The notes below the pieces were generated by a model. That model did no database searches and had not been told where the DNA came from. It saw only the letters and a list, made by a program, of their open reading frames with translations. From JBEHYA01 sp048498415 (GTDB lineage: Bacteria > Pseudomonadota > Alphaproteobacteria > UBA9219 > RGZA01): a stretch of 36,630 bases of DNA. Position numbers and translations under genes: made by a program. The stretch is from positions 1-36,630 of the forward strand of contig JBEHYA010000008.1 of the NCBI GenBank assembly GCA_048498415.1, given 5' to 3'. This document shows positions 7,694 to 16,575 of the stretch, in pieces; within the stretch, counting starts at the first letter, position 1, and each line of letters begins with the position of its first letter.

Positions 7694-9280
7694 TTAAATC
7701 GCCCGGCGCTCGTCGCCCATCAGGGTCATCTCGCCCGGGGCGCTTTTTTCGCGGCGGGCAAAGATTTTGGTGAGGGCGTTGATGTAGGCGCGGGCGGATG
7801 CCACCAGCGTATCAGGGTCGGCGCCCTGCCCGTTTACGGTACGGCCGTTTTCTTCAAGGCGCACGTTGACTTCCGCCTGCGCATCCGTGCCTTTGGTGAC
7901 GGCGCTCACCTGATAAAGCAGCAGCGTGGCATCATGAGGCATAATGTGTTTGATGGCGTTAAAAGTGGCATCCACCGGGCCGTTGCCGGTTGCGGTGACC
8001 TTCTGCAACTTGCCATCCACTTCCATTTCCAGCGTGGCGCGCTGCGGGCCTTTGGAGCCGGCATAAACTTCCAGGCTCACGAACTTCAGGCGCGCCGCAG
8101 CGTTGCCGACTTCGTCATCCATGAGCGCGATGATATCATCGTCAAAAATATCGCGCTTGCGGTCGGCCAAATCTTTGAAGCGTTTGAAGGCTTCTTCCAG
8201 CGCGTTGTCGCCGGGTTCATAGCCTAAATCTTTCAGCTTGCTGCGGAAGGCGTTGCGGCCGGACAGTTTGCCGAGCTTGAGCGTGGATTTCATCACGCCC
8301 ACGGATTCCGGCGTCATGATTTCATAGGTCTGGCGGTTCTTGATCATGCCATCCTGATGCACGCCGCTTTCATGGGCAAACGCATTGGCGCCCACAATCG
8401 CCTTGTTGGGCTGCACGACAAAGCCGGTGATGGTGGAAACCAGCCGCGAGGTGCGCGTGATGTGTTCGGTTTTAATGCCGGTGGTATAAGGCATTTTGTC
8501 CTGGCGGACTTTCAGCGCCATTACAATTTCTTCCAGCGCGGCATTGCCGGCGCGTTCGCCTAAACCGTTAATGGTGCATTCCACCTGACGTGCGCCATTA
8601 GCAATCGCCGCCAGCGAATTTGCCACGCCAAGGCCAAGATCGTTATGGCAATGGACGGAGAAAATCGCTTTGTCGGAATTCGGCACGCGGTTGATGAGCA
8701 TCTTGAACATCTCGCCGAATTCTTCGGGGATGGTGTAGCCAACCGTATCCGGGATGTTGATGGTGGTCGCGCCCGCTTTAATCGCGGTCTCCACGCAGCG
8801 GCATAAAAAATCGGGCTCGGTGCGGCTGCCGTCTTCGGCGCTCCATTCCACATCATCCGTAAGGTTACGGGCGAAGGAAACCGCGTCGTAGATGGCTTGC
8901 ACGACCTGCTCCGGCTCCTTCTGCAGCTTGTATTTCATGTGCAGAGGTGACGTGGAGATGAAAATATGCACGCGGCGGCGCGGGGCCGGTGCGATGGCTT
9001 CGGCGCAGCGTTCAATATCGGCACGCGCGGCGCGGGCAAGCCCGCACACCGTTGAATTCTTGATGATCTTGGCAATCTCGTTCACCGCCTTGAAGTCGCC
9101 GGCGGATGAAATGGGAAAACCGGCCTCGATCACATCGACGCCCAGTTCTTCCAGCGCGGCAGCAATGCGCAGCTTTTCTTCCAGATTCATGGCGGCGCCC
9201 GGCGATTGTTCGCCATCGCGGAGCGTGGTATCGAAAATAATAACGCGGTTTTTGTCTTTTGCTTGATTGGTCTGGGTCAT
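7694..9280 (-). CDS. leuA: 2-isopropylmalate synthase
   Basis: A 528-residue enzyme that condenses acetyl-CoA with 2-oxoisovalerate, the first committed step of leucine synthesis. The catalytic TIM barrel shows FDTTLRDGEQSPGAAM near residue 14, the metal-binding SVHCHNDLGLGVANS and GLGERAGNAALEE. The C-terminal part (about 385-510) is the LeuA allosteric dimer domain that binds leucine, so feedback inhibition is expected. I chose ATG 9280 because AAGGA lies 7 bases upstream and family members begin just before the FDTTLRDGE strand. The frame stays open upstream to 9430, but that part reads as non-coding. The gene is divergent from the glycosyltransferase gene. Confidence 0.96.
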   Translation of the reverse strand: MTQTNQAKDKNRVIIFDTTLRDGEQSPGAAMNLEEKLRIAAALEELGVDVIEAGFPISSAGDFKAVNEIAKIIKNSTVCGLARAARADIERCAEAIAPAPRRRVHIFISTSPLHMKYKLQKEPEQVVQAIYDAVSFARNLTDDVEWSAEDGSRTEPDFLCRCVETAIKAGATTINIPDTVGYTIPEEFGEMFKMLINRVPNSDKAIFSVHCHNDLGLGVANSLAAIANGARQVECTINGLGERAGNAALEEIVMALKVRQDKMPYTTGIKTEHITRTSRLVSTITGFVVQPNKAIVGANAFAHESGVHQDGMIKNRQTYEIMTPESVGVMKSTLKLGKLSGRNAFRSKLKDLGYEPGDNALEEAFKRFKDLADRKRDIFDDDIIALMDDEVGNAAARLKFVSLEVYAGSKGPQRATLEMEVDGKLQKVTATGNGPVDATFNAIKHIMPHDATLLLYQVSAVTKGTDAQAEVNVRLEENGRTVNGQGADPDTLVASARAYINALTKIFARREKSAPGEMTLMGDERRAI

Positions 9281-9352
9281 TGCTGCATCCTTACAGCCAG
9301 CATTTTGGGCAAAAAACACTGCCCTTGTCCAGCAGGCTTTAACTTTCCCGCC

Positions 9353-10315
9353 ATGAAATTCAGCATTATCTGCGTCAATTACAATGGCGGCGCCCGCATC
9401 CAGCGCTGCATGGCGGCATTGGCCGGCCAAACGAACGCGGATTTTGAAGTCTTCATGGTGGATAACGGCTCATCCGATGGCTCGGATAACACGCCGGTGC
9501 CCGATGCCCGTTTTAAATGGATTAAGGCAGGCAAGAATTTAGGGTTTGCGGCGGGCAACAATCTGGCCGCGCGCGAAGCCAAGGGTGATTGGATTTTTTT
9601 GATCAACCCGGATGCCTATGCCGAACCCGAATGCCTTCAAACCTTTTTAGAAGCGATGCGCCGCCACCCGGATTGCGTGCTGTTCGGTTGCACGCAACTG
9701 AATGACCGCGTGCCGGAACTGTTAGATGGTGCGGGCGATTGTTATTTAGCCATCGGCATTCCCTGGCGCGGCGGCGAAGGCTGGGGCGTGGAGAACCTGC
9801 CCGATGAAGGCACCGTGTTCGGCCCCTGCGGCGCCGCCTATCTCGTGCGCCGCGATGTGTTTTTAGAGCATGGCGGGTTTGACGAAGATTTTTTCTGTTA
9901 CTGCGAAGATGTGGATTTGAATTTCCGCCTACGTTTGGCGGGCCATTACGCCGTGCAAGTGGCGGAAGCGTTCGTGCGGCATGAAGGCTCGGCGCTCACG
10001 GGCATTAAAAGCCATTTCTCGCTCTATCATGGTACGCGCAACCGGTTGTGGGTGTTTGTGAAGAATATGCCGTGTGTGCTGTTCTATCCGCTGCTGCCGT
10101 TCCATATCGCACTTACCGTGCTATCGCTGGCCAACCCCAAATATTTTAAATCACGCTGGGAAGGCCTGCGGGATGGGGTGAAGGCGCTGCCCGCTGTATG
10201 GAACAAGCGCATGCAGATTCAAAAGGCGCGTAAAGCAACGCCCTGGCAAATCGCCAAGGCGTTGAGCTGGAATCCGCTGGATTTTGTCTGGCGAAAAGCC
10301 GACGTAAGAAAATAG
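9353..10315 (+). CDS. Glycosyltransferase family 2 (rhamnosyltransferase-like)
   Basis: A 320-residue GT-A fold enzyme. The N-terminus has the strand FSIICVNYNGG, VDNGSSDGS and later NPDAYAEPE, a D-x-D-like nucleotide-sugar/metal site. GPCGAAYLVRRDVF and GGFDEDFFCYCEDVDLNFRL are the acceptor-site ED motif typical of rhamnosyl- and dTDP-sugar transferases. The C-terminal 60 residues hold one or two hydrophobic segments (FYPLLPFHIALTVLSL), so the protein is probably membrane-associated. It likely adds sugars to surface polysaccharide; donor and acceptor cannot be read. ATG 9353 has a poor ribosome site, but the GT fold starts right there. Confidence 0.88.
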   Translation: MKFSIICVNYNGGARIQRCMAALAGQTNADFEVFMVDNGSSDGSDNTPVPDARFKWIKAGKNLGFAAGNNLAAREAKGDWIFLINPDAYAEPECLQTFLEAMRRHPDCVLFGCTQLNDRVPELLDGAGDCYLAIGIPWRGGEGWGVENLPDEGTVFGPCGAAYLVRRDVFLEHGGFDEDFFCYCEDVDLNFRLRLAGHYAVQVAEAFVRHEGSALTGIKSHFSLYHGTRNRLWVFVKNMPCVLFYPLLPFHIALTVLSLANPKYFKSRWEGLRDGVKALPAVWNKRMQIQKARKATPWQIAKALSWNPLDFVWRKADVRK

Positions 10316-10321
10316 CCGGTA

Positions 10322-10633
10322 TTACGACTCTTCTTTTTCGTCTTCGGCTTCCACGACTTCTACATCGTCGCCGCCCAGATCGGCCGTATCCTCGAGCACA
10401 TCATCGCCCTCGGCTTTTTCTTCCTTCTCGTCGGTATCGACCTCGACGTCTTCAACCTTTTCAACCACCTTGGGTTTTTCTTCCGGCGCGGCGCGGCGGC
10501 GCGACTTCAACAGCGCTTCGGGATCGAACGCAGTGCCGCAGCTGGGGCACACGGGCGTCTTTTTCTTGAAATCGTAATATTTGGCGCCGCAGGAATGGCA
10601 GGTGCGTTTAATGCCCCATTCAGGATTGACCAC
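10322..10633 (-). CDS. TIGR02300 (FYDLN acid) family protein
   Basis: A 103-residue protein with an N-terminal zinc ribbon, CHSC about residue 12 and CPSC about residue 28, around KYYDFKKKTPV. A low-complexity, strongly acidic tail follows (Glu/Asp/Val from about residue 50). This is the alphaproteobacterial TIGR02300/FYDLN_acid layout, whose function is unknown. I chose the GTG at 10633 because GGAG lies 6 bases upstream; a TTG at 10663 would add ten residues without a good ribosome site. It is divergent from aroA, the usual arrangement in Alphaproteobacteria. Confidence 0.88.
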   Translation of the reverse strand: MVNPEWGIKRTCHSCGAKYYDFKKKTPVCPSCGTAFDPEALLKSRRRAAPEEKPKVVEKVEDVEVDTDEKEEKAEGDDVLEDTADLGGDDVEVVEAEDEKEES

Positions 10634-10724
10634 GAGATGCTCCGGTGGGGCGAGCCGCCCCAAAAGGTATGAAAAACGAGTGGCTTACTTGCCATGAGTG
10701 GGACCATCTGTCAAAACTGTTTTT

Positions 10725-12047
10725 ATGAGCCATGGCCCTAAAGCGCTCACCTCGCGTAAATGCGGGTCTTTGCGCGGTAAAATCGACGTTCCCGGCGATA
10801 AATCCATTTCGCATCGCGCCCTTATGCTGGGGGGCATGGCGATTGGCAAAACCCGCATTTCCGGCCTTCTGGAAGGCGAGGATGTTTTGAATACCGCCGC
10901 CGCCATGAAGGCGCTTGGCGTAAATTCCGGCAAAGATGAAAACGGCTGGTGGGTGCAGGGTGTTGGCGTGGGCGGCCTCACGACACCTGATAAAGAAATG
11001 TATATGGGCAACAGCGGCACCTCCACGCGTCTGCTGATGGGTTTGGTGGGCAGTTATAATTTCACCAGCCGCTTCACAGGCGATGCCAGCCTGCAAAAAC
11101 GCCCGATGGCGCGGGTGATGAAACCGCTCTCGCTGATGGGCGTGAATTTTCAGGCGACGGATGAAAACCGTTTGCCGCTCAGCGTGATCGGCACACGCGA
11201 TACGACGCCGATTAGCTATACGCTGCCGGTGGCGAGTGCACAGGTAAAATCAGCGATTTTATTGTGTGGATTGAATACGGCGGGCATTACAACCGTGACC
11301 GAACCGCACCCCACGCGCGATCATAGCGAGACCATGCTGCGGCATTTTGGCGCGGATGTGAAAGTGGAACGTGGGGCTTCGGGCGAGGCGATTATTGCCA
11401 TCACCGGCTATCCGGAATTAAAGGCCAAAGATATTCAGGTGCCCGCTGATCCTTCCTCCGCCGCGTTTCCGGTGGCGGCTGCGCTGCTGCATGAAGGCTC
11501 CGAAATCACGATCAAAAATGTGTGCATGAACCCGCACCGCACCGGCTTTTATGAAACGGTGCGCGAGATGGGCGCGGATATATCGTTTGAAAACGAGCGG
11601 AGCCAAGCCGGCGAAAAAGTTGCGGATTTACGCATAAAAGGCGGGGTTTTGAAGGGCGTGGAAGTGCCGGCAGCACGCGCGCCCAGCATGATTGATGAAT
11701 TTCCGGTGCTGGCGGTGCTGGCTTCATTCGCAGAAAGTAAAACAGTGATGCGGGGCCTCAGTGAACTTCGCGTCAAAGAAAGCGACCGGCTTTCCATGAT
11801 CGCGGAAGGCCTGACAGCCTGCGGCGTGAAAGTTGAAATTCAAGGCGATGATCTTACCGTACATGGCGGCAAGCCGCAGGGCGGCGCCACGATCAAGACG
11901 GCCATGGATCATCGCATCGCCATGAGTTTTCTGGTGATGGGCAGCGCAAGCGCCGAGCCCGTGAAGATCGACGATGGCAGTTTTATCGCAACCAGTTTTC
12001 CCAATTTTATTCAACTGATGAACACGCTTGGCTGCGCTATTCAATAA
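10725..12047 (+). CDS. aroA: 3-phosphoshikimate 1-carboxyvinyltransferase (EPSP synthase)
   Basis: A 440-residue enzyme that joins PEP and shikimate-3-phosphate in the shikimate pathway. Visible are the substrate loop VPGDKSISHRALMLGG near the N-terminus, YMGNSGTSTRLLMG, VASAQVKSAILL, EPHPTRDHSETML, and RVKESDRLSMIAEGL with the C-terminal DHRIAMSFLVMG. Ala rather than Gly is found in other EPSP synthases at the PEP site; here the loop reads NSGTSTRL. ATG 10725 gives the family start MSHGPKALTS; a GTG at 10698 would add nine residues. Only 11 bases separate it from the next gene. Confidence 0.97.
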   Translation: MSHGPKALTSRKCGSLRGKIDVPGDKSISHRALMLGGMAIGKTRISGLLEGEDVLNTAAAMKALGVNSGKDENGWWVQGVGVGGLTTPDKEMYMGNSGTSTRLLMGLVGSYNFTSRFTGDASLQKRPMARVMKPLSLMGVNFQATDENRLPLSVIGTRDTTPISYTLPVASAQVKSAILLCGLNTAGITTVTEPHPTRDHSETMLRHFGADVKVERGASGEAIIAITGYPELKAKDIQVPADPSSAAFPVAAALLHEGSEITIKNVCMNPHRTGFYETVREMGADISFENERSQAGEKVADLRIKGGVLKGVEVPAARAPSMIDEFPVLAVLASFAESKTVMRGLSELRVKESDRLSMIAEGLTACGVKVEIQGDDLTVHGGKPQGGATIKTAMDHRIAMSFLVMGSASAEPVKIDDGSFIATSFPNFIQLMNTLGCAIQ

Positions 12048-12058
12048 AGGAAAAAACC

Positions 12059-12625
12059 ATGCCCCTGTTGCCTGATAGCACTGATTTAGCAAGCACTTCC
12101 GACGCTGACTTAAAGTTGTTCGTAGGCGAAAACTGGCAGGATTACGAAGGCTTCTGGCGCATGATGCGCTATAAAGAAATGGAGCCGTTCATGGTGCGGC
12201 TCAAGAAAACCAACTGGCTGTGCCTTCTGATGCCGCCCATCTGGTTTTTATACCGCAAAATGTATCTGCTTTTTTCGCTGTTCTTCGCGCTGATTTTTAT
12301 GGTCGCCTATATGCTGGATGCGTTCGGCATTCACCTGCCCTGGGTCATGTATGCGGTCGCGGCCGCCGCAGCTTCCCGTTATCTGTATATCTGGCACGCG
12401 GCGGAGCAGATCAAAAAAATCAGACGCCAGGAAAGCGATATGGCGGCCGCGAATGCGCGGATTGCGGCCACGGGCGGCGTGTCGGCGGTGGGGGCCTATG
12501 TGGGCCTGTTTTTCCTGTCGGTGTTTATTGCCGTGGTGCTCTATGGCACGATGCAAAGCATGAACAAAAGCACCCTGCCCCGCATGGAAAGCGGCGCAGC
12601 GGCTGTTTCAACTACGGCGGAATGA
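12059..12625 (+). CDS. DUF2628-like small membrane protein
   Basis: A 188-residue protein with a soluble N-terminus (about 1-45) and a hydrophobic core. The motif MPPIWFLYRKMYLLF (about 57-72) is the usual DUF2628 signature, and more helices follow at about 73-115. A basic amphipathic stretch (EQIKKIRRQE) and a last helix at about 150-170 complete it. The function of the family is unknown. AAGGA lies 7 bases before the ATG. The gene sits between aroA and cmk, where many Alphaproteobacteria have the two genes adjacent, so it seems inserted into the block. Sharing the aroA transcript is likely. Confidence 0.75.
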   Translation: MPLLPDSTDLASTSDADLKLFVGENWQDYEGFWRMMRYKEMEPFMVRLKKTNWLCLLMPPIWFLYRKMYLLFSLFFALIFMVAYMLDAFGIHLPWVMYAVAAAAASRYLYIWHAAEQIKKIRRQESDMAAANARIAATGGVSAVGAYVGLFFLSVFIAVVLYGTMQSMNKSTLPRMESGAAAVSTTAE

Positions 12626-12626
12626 A

Positions 12627-13067
12627 TTAAGCGGCGTCGAGTTCCAGAACAGGCTGGCGCCGACGGTCCGCGCCGCGGCGCGGGGTGTCTTTGGCTTCAA
12701 AGCCATATTGTTCGGGGTTAGCCAGCACGTCGGCTAATGGCAGTTCCATCTGTTCCCTGGCATCGCGCAGACCGTTGATGGCAAAGACATACATGACGCG
12801 ATCCATGCTCTTATCGCTGCTCAGGTGGTTCACGCGCGTCCAGAAAGCCGCCGCGCTATCGAACATTTCAGCTTCATAAGGCATGGCATCTTCATCCTGC
12901 AGCCAATCCGAGCGCAGGAGCATGTAGGAAAAACCATCTTGCCGGGCTTCTTCAAACTTGTGGCCGGCAAAGGTTTTCAGACGGTGGCAAACCAGCTTGG
13001 CGGGTTGTTCATCGTCAGAACCACGCGTTAAAGTGTCGGCAGGATATTCGTTTTTAGGATAAGCCAT
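12627..13067 (-). CDS. Orphan protein, paralogue A of a tandem pair
   Basis: I do not recognise this 146-residue soluble protein. It has no signal or membrane segment. The middle reads CHRLKTFAGHKFEEARQDGF, the end LADVLANPEQYGF then a basic RRGADRRRQP tail. The end LADVLANPEQYGF aligns with DPAVIRENPGLYGF of the next minus-strand gene (13222-13701), and the CH-x-hydrophobic and acidic segments fall in the same order, so the two look like diverged tandem copies. I chose ATG 13067 over a TTG three codons upstream; neither has a clear ribosome site. It is convergent with the DUF2628 gene, one base apart. Confidence 0.6.
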   Translation of the reverse strand: MAYPKNEYPADTLTRGSDDEQPAKLVCHRLKTFAGHKFEEARQDGFSYMLLRSDWLQDEDAMPYEAEMFDSAAAFWTRVNHLSSDKSMDRVMYVFAINGLRDAREQMELPLADVLANPEQYGFEAKDTPRRGADRRRQPVLELDAA

Positions 13068-13221
13068 GATGTGCAACGTTAGGTTCGAAAGGGCGTGTTT
13101 CTAACGATTCGCAGAACACTTTGTCAACCTTTCAAATACAAACATGGGGTGAAACGGTGGATAAGTCTCCCCGCTGCCACGACCATTTTGTTATTAAAAA
13201 GCAATGAGTTAAGCGGCGAGC

Positions 13222-13701
13222 CTAATCCAGATGAAAATCGCCACCATTAAAACCCGCCTGGCTTGTCGGCCGACGCAAGGGAAAGCCATACAGCCCCGGG
13301 TTTTCGCGAATGACGGCGGGGTCGAGGGCGAACTGCTTTTCAAAATCCGGCTGGTCATTGCCGCACTGAAAGATTTTCACCACACGGATATGGTGACGCG
13401 CATTCTGACCATCGACCACCCCCCATAACCGGTCGGGGTGTTCCACTTCCAGATCGCTGTATTCTTCTTCATCGGCAACGCGCATCAATTCATCTTTGAT
13501 GATCAAGAGAAACGGCGCATGCGCGGCGCGGAAATAGGCGTGGCATAATTTTTTGAAATCTTCGTCGTTCAGGGCGATCGGCCCCGCATAGTCATTTACG
13601 CCACGATCGCCCATAACGTCATCAAACGCAGGCGCGCCCAGCGGCGGCTCCTCTTCTTCAAAATCAAGCTTTAGCGCCGTATTACCGCTATCAATATCCA
13701 T
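13222..13701 (-). CDS. Orphan protein, paralogue B of a tandem pair
   Basis: A 159-residue acidic soluble protein with no recognised domain. Order of segments: an acidic start (LDFEEEEPP), LCHAYFRAAHAPFLLIIKDEL, an acidic stretch (DEEEYSDLEVEHPDRLW), a beta-like IRVVKIFQC, and DPAVIRENPGLYGFPLRRP. The last part and the LCH segment resemble the neighbouring gene at 12627-13067. The ATG at 13701 has AAGG 6 bases upstream; the TTG at 13716 is less likely. About 150 bases separate the two paralogues, so each may have its own promoter. Function unknown. Confidence 0.6.
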   Translation of the reverse strand: MDIDSGNTALKLDFEEEEPPLGAPAFDDVMGDRGVNDYAGPIALNDEDFKKLCHAYFRAAHAPFLLIIKDELMRVADEEEYSDLEVEHPDRLWGVVDGQNARHHIRVVKIFQCGNDQPDFEKQFALDPAVIRENPGLYGFPLRRPTSQAGFNGGDFHLD

Positions 13702-13802
13702 CCGCAGCCTTGGCAAATCAGACTATATAAATAAAGGCTAACCCGGCTTTTTGACGACTCAAACAGCTTTCGGAAATGTGATTCACGCCCTATGATCTGG
13801 CC

Positions 13803-14438
13803 ATGATCATCGCCATTGATGGGCCATCGGCCAGCGGCAAAGGCACGCTGGCACGGCGCCTTGCCAAACATTTCAACCTGCCGCATCTCGATACCGGGGC
13901 GCTTTACCGGGCGGTGGCGGTTGCCGCGCTGCGCGCCGGCAAAAGCGTGGATCATCCGGAAGAAGCCATCAAAATCGCCGCCGGCTTTTCGCGCGGCATT
14001 TCGGCGGAACTGATGAACGATCCCGAGCTCAGACTGGAAAGCACATCCATTTCCGCCGGTAAGGTCGCGGCTATTCCGGAGGTGCGGGAGCACCTGCTCA
14101 ATTACCAGAAACAGTTCGCCCGGCAGCCGGGCGGGGCCGTGCTGGATGGCCGGGATATCGGCACCGTTATCGCCCCGGAGGCCGAAATTAAGCTTTTTAT
14201 CGTGGCTTCTGCCGAAAAACGTGCCGAAAGGCGTGTGAAAGAGTTGCAAAGCCGCGGGCAACCCGTTACATATGACCACGTTTTAAAGGATATGCAGGAA
14301 CGCGATGCGCGCGATGCAACTCGTTCCGTTGCTCCCACCAAGGCGGCACCCGATGCCGTTCTGCTGGATACCAGCAATCTGGATGCCGATGCGGTGTTTG
14401 CCGCAGCCCTTCAGATCGTGAAGCAAAAAACCGCATAA
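13803..14438 (+). CDS. cmk: Cytidylate kinase
   Basis: A 211-residue nucleoside monophosphate kinase that phosphorylates CMP and dCMP. The P-loop GPSASGKGT is at residues 7-15, followed by the CMP-binding LDTGALYRAVA. AVLDGRDIGTVIAPEAEIK near residue 115 is typical of Cmk, and the LID Arg residues are in SAEKRAERRVKEL. It precedes rpsA, a widely conserved order. There is no good ribosome site before ATG 13803, but the P-loop follows directly, so the start is firm. A hairpin follows the stop. Confidence 0.96.
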   Translation: MIIAIDGPSASGKGTLARRLAKHFNLPHLDTGALYRAVAVAALRAGKSVDHPEEAIKIAAGFSRGISAELMNDPELRLESTSISAGKVAAIPEVREHLLNYQKQFARQPGGAVLDGRDIGTVIAPEAEIKLFIVASAEKRAERRVKELQSRGQPVTYDHVLKDMQERDARDATRSVAPTKAAPDAVLLDTSNLDADAVFAAALQIVKQKTA

Positions 14439-14449
14439 CTTTTGAAGCT

Positions 14450-14480
14450 GCCGGCATGGTGCCGGCGGGCGTTTTGCTTT
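14450..14480 (+). terminator. Possible terminator after cmk
   Basis: Perfect 7-bp stem GCCGGCA, loop TGG, TGCCGGC, followed by GGGCG and an interrupted T tract. The T run does not touch the stem, so termination may be partial and let transcription reach rpsA. Confidence 0.5.
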
Positions 14481-14601
14481 TCGCCCCTGCCCCAACACCC
14501 CACGGTTTTGGGCATGGCGGAACGGAACGTTTTTATAACTCTAACCCAACGTGGGAGCTTCCCCTTAAAAATGGAATTTCCCGCCAATCAGGAAGAAACC
14601 T

Positions 14602-16488
14602 ATGGCTCAGGCCGCACAGAAAATGAACGAAGAAAACACTGAATCCAAAGCTCCGAAGTCCAAAGGCCCCCGTGAAAACAAGGGTGGCAAGCGTGACGGT
14701 GGCCGCAAGCCCCGCCGTGATGACAAGCAGGCGCGCCAACAGCGCCAGCGCGCCATCACCATCAGCCCGGACGAGCAGGATTACTCGCAGTATTTAAAAG
14801 GCGAAAAATTCGCCGACCTCATGAACGAGATGATGGGCAACCGCAAGAGCCTGGAAGGCTCGGTGGTCAAAGGCCGCGTGGTCTCCGTTGAAAACGATTT
14901 CGTGCTGGTGGATGCCGGCCTGAAATCGGAAGGCCGCATTAACCTGCGTGAATTCGCGAATAACGGCGTTGCCGCCGAACTGAAGGTTGGCGACATGGTC
15001 GATGTGCTCGTGGAGCGCATGGAAAACCGCGAAGGCGAAGCTGTTCTTAGCCGCGAAAAGGCCAAGCGCGAAGAAGCCTGGGTGGTGCTTGAAAAAGCCC
15101 ATGAAGGCCAGCAGCGCGTTAACGGTATCATCTTCGGCAAGGTCAAGGGTGGCTTCACCGTTGATCTGCAAGGCGCCGTGGCTTTCTTGCCTGGCAGCCA
15201 AGTCGATATCCGCCCCGTCAAGGACATTACGCCTTTGATGGGCACCCCGCAGCCCTTCCTGATCCTGAAAATGGATCGCCTGCGCGGCAACATTGTTGTA
15301 AGCCGCCGTGCCGTGCTGGAAGAAAGCCGCGCTGAAGCCCGCAGCGAACTGGTTGCCAACCTCAAGGAAGGCCAGATCCTCACCGGCGTGGTCAAGAACA
15401 TCACCGATTACGGTGCGTTCGTGGACCTCGGCGGCGTCGATGGCCTGCTGCACGTGACCGATATCTCGTGGAAGCGCATCAACCATCCCTCCGAGGCCCT
15501 GCAGATTGGCCAGAGCGTGAAGGTGCAGGTGATCCGCTTCAACCCGGAAACCCAGCGCATCAGCCTTGGTATGAAGCAGCTGGAGGCCGATCCGTGGGAG
15601 GGCGTAGCCGCCAAATATCCTTCGGGCACGCGCTTCAAGGGTAAAGTCACCAACATCACCGATTACGGCGCGTTCGTGGAACTGGAGCCGGGCATTGAAG
15701 GCCTCGTTCACGTTTCCGAAATGTCGTGGACGAAAAAGAATGCCCACCCCAGCAAGATTGTTACCCCGGGCCAGGAAGTGGAAGTGCAGGTGCTCGATGT
15801 CGATATGGCCAAGCGCCGTATCAGCCTTGGCATCAAGCAGTGCCAGGACAACCCGTGGAACAGCTTCGCCGAGAAGTATAAAGCCGGTGACGAGCTGGAA
15901 GGCGAAATCCGCAATATCACGGAATTCGGCCTGTTCGTTGCACTGCCCAGCGATATCGATGGCATGATCCACATGTCCGATATTTCGTGGGACAAGGATG
16001 GCGAAGACGCTCTGGAAGGTTATGCCAAGGGTCAGGTCATCAAGTTCAAGGTGCTGGAAGTAGATGCGGAAAAAGAACGCGTCAGCCTCGGCATCAAGCA
16101 GCTCACCAACGATCCGTTCGAAAACGTGTCGCTGGGTATCAAGAAGGGCGATGTGGTCACCTGCACCGTCTCGGCCATCAACGATGGCGGCGTGGAAGTG
16201 AAGGTTGGCGAAGAAGGCCTCACGGGCTTTATCCGCAAATCCGACCTGTCCCGCGAGCGTTCCGAGCAGCGTCCCGACCGCTTCGCCGTTGGCGAAAAGG
16301 TGGATGCCAAGGTCACGCAGCTTGATAAGGCCACCCGCAAGATCACGCTTTCCATCAAGGCGCGTGAAATCGACGAGGAAAAGGAAGCCATGGCGGAATA
16401 CGGTTCATCCGACAGCGGCGCCAGCCTTGGCGATATTCTGGGTGCAGCGCTCAAGCGCGGTAAGGAAGAAAAGGAAAAGAGCGAATAA
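14602..16488 (+). CDS. rpsA: 30S ribosomal protein S1
   Basis: A 628-residue protein with six S1 (OB-fold) domains at about residues 83-150, 170-240, 258-325, 345-412, 432-500 and 517-585. The third and fourth are the most regular (ITDYGAFVDLGGVDGLLHV and its near copy). S1 binds mRNA on the small subunit and helps initiation on weak ribosome sites. Residues about 8-50 are an unusually long basic low-complexity tract (Lys/Arg/Gly), so the protein is longer than the usual 560-570 residues. The start has AGGAAGAA just upstream. A strong terminator lies 35 bases after the stop. Confidence 0.97.
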   Translation: MAQAAQKMNEENTESKAPKSKGPRENKGGKRDGGRKPRRDDKQARQQRQRAITISPDEQDYSQYLKGEKFADLMNEMMGNRKSLEGSVVKGRVVSVENDFVLVDAGLKSEGRINLREFANNGVAAELKVGDMVDVLVERMENREGEAVLSREKAKREEAWVVLEKAHEGQQRVNGIIFGKVKGGFTVDLQGAVAFLPGSQVDIRPVKDITPLMGTPQPFLILKMDRLRGNIVVSRRAVLEESRAEARSELVANLKEGQILTGVVKNITDYGAFVDLGGVDGLLHVTDISWKRINHPSEALQIGQSVKVQVIRFNPETQRISLGMKQLEADPWEGVAAKYPSGTRFKGKVTNITDYGAFVELEPGIEGLVHVSEMSWTKKNAHPSKIVTPGQEVEVQVLDVDMAKRRISLGIKQCQDNPWNSFAEKYKAGDELEGEIRNITEFGLFVALPSDIDGMIHMSDISWDKDGEDALEGYAKGQVIKFKVLEVDAEKERVSLGIKQLTNDPFENVSLGIKKGDVVTCTVSAINDGGVEVKVGEEGLTGFIRKSDLSRERSEQRPDRFAVGEKVDAKVTQLDKATRKITLSIKAREIDEEKEAMAEYGSSDSGASLGDILGAALKRGKEEKEKSE

Positions 16489-16522
16489 GCTCTTTTCTGA
16501 TCTTCGCATCAGACAAAATAAA

Positions 16523-16552
16523 ACACCCGCCAGAAATGGCGGGTGTTTTTTT
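16523..16552. terminator. Terminator between rpsA and the convergent Ser/Ala-rich gene
   Basis: Perfect 9-bp stem ACACCCGCC, loop AGAAAT, GGCGGGTGT, with seven T on the plus strand and an A-rich left flank, so it could serve both directions. Confidence 0.9.
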
Positions 16553-16575
16553 ATGCGTTGGAATGTGAAGGCGAC

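Noticed and set aside
13157..13165. DnaA-box-like GGTGGATAA
   Set aside because: Only 8 of 9 bases match and it is a single site without AT-rich or iteron context.
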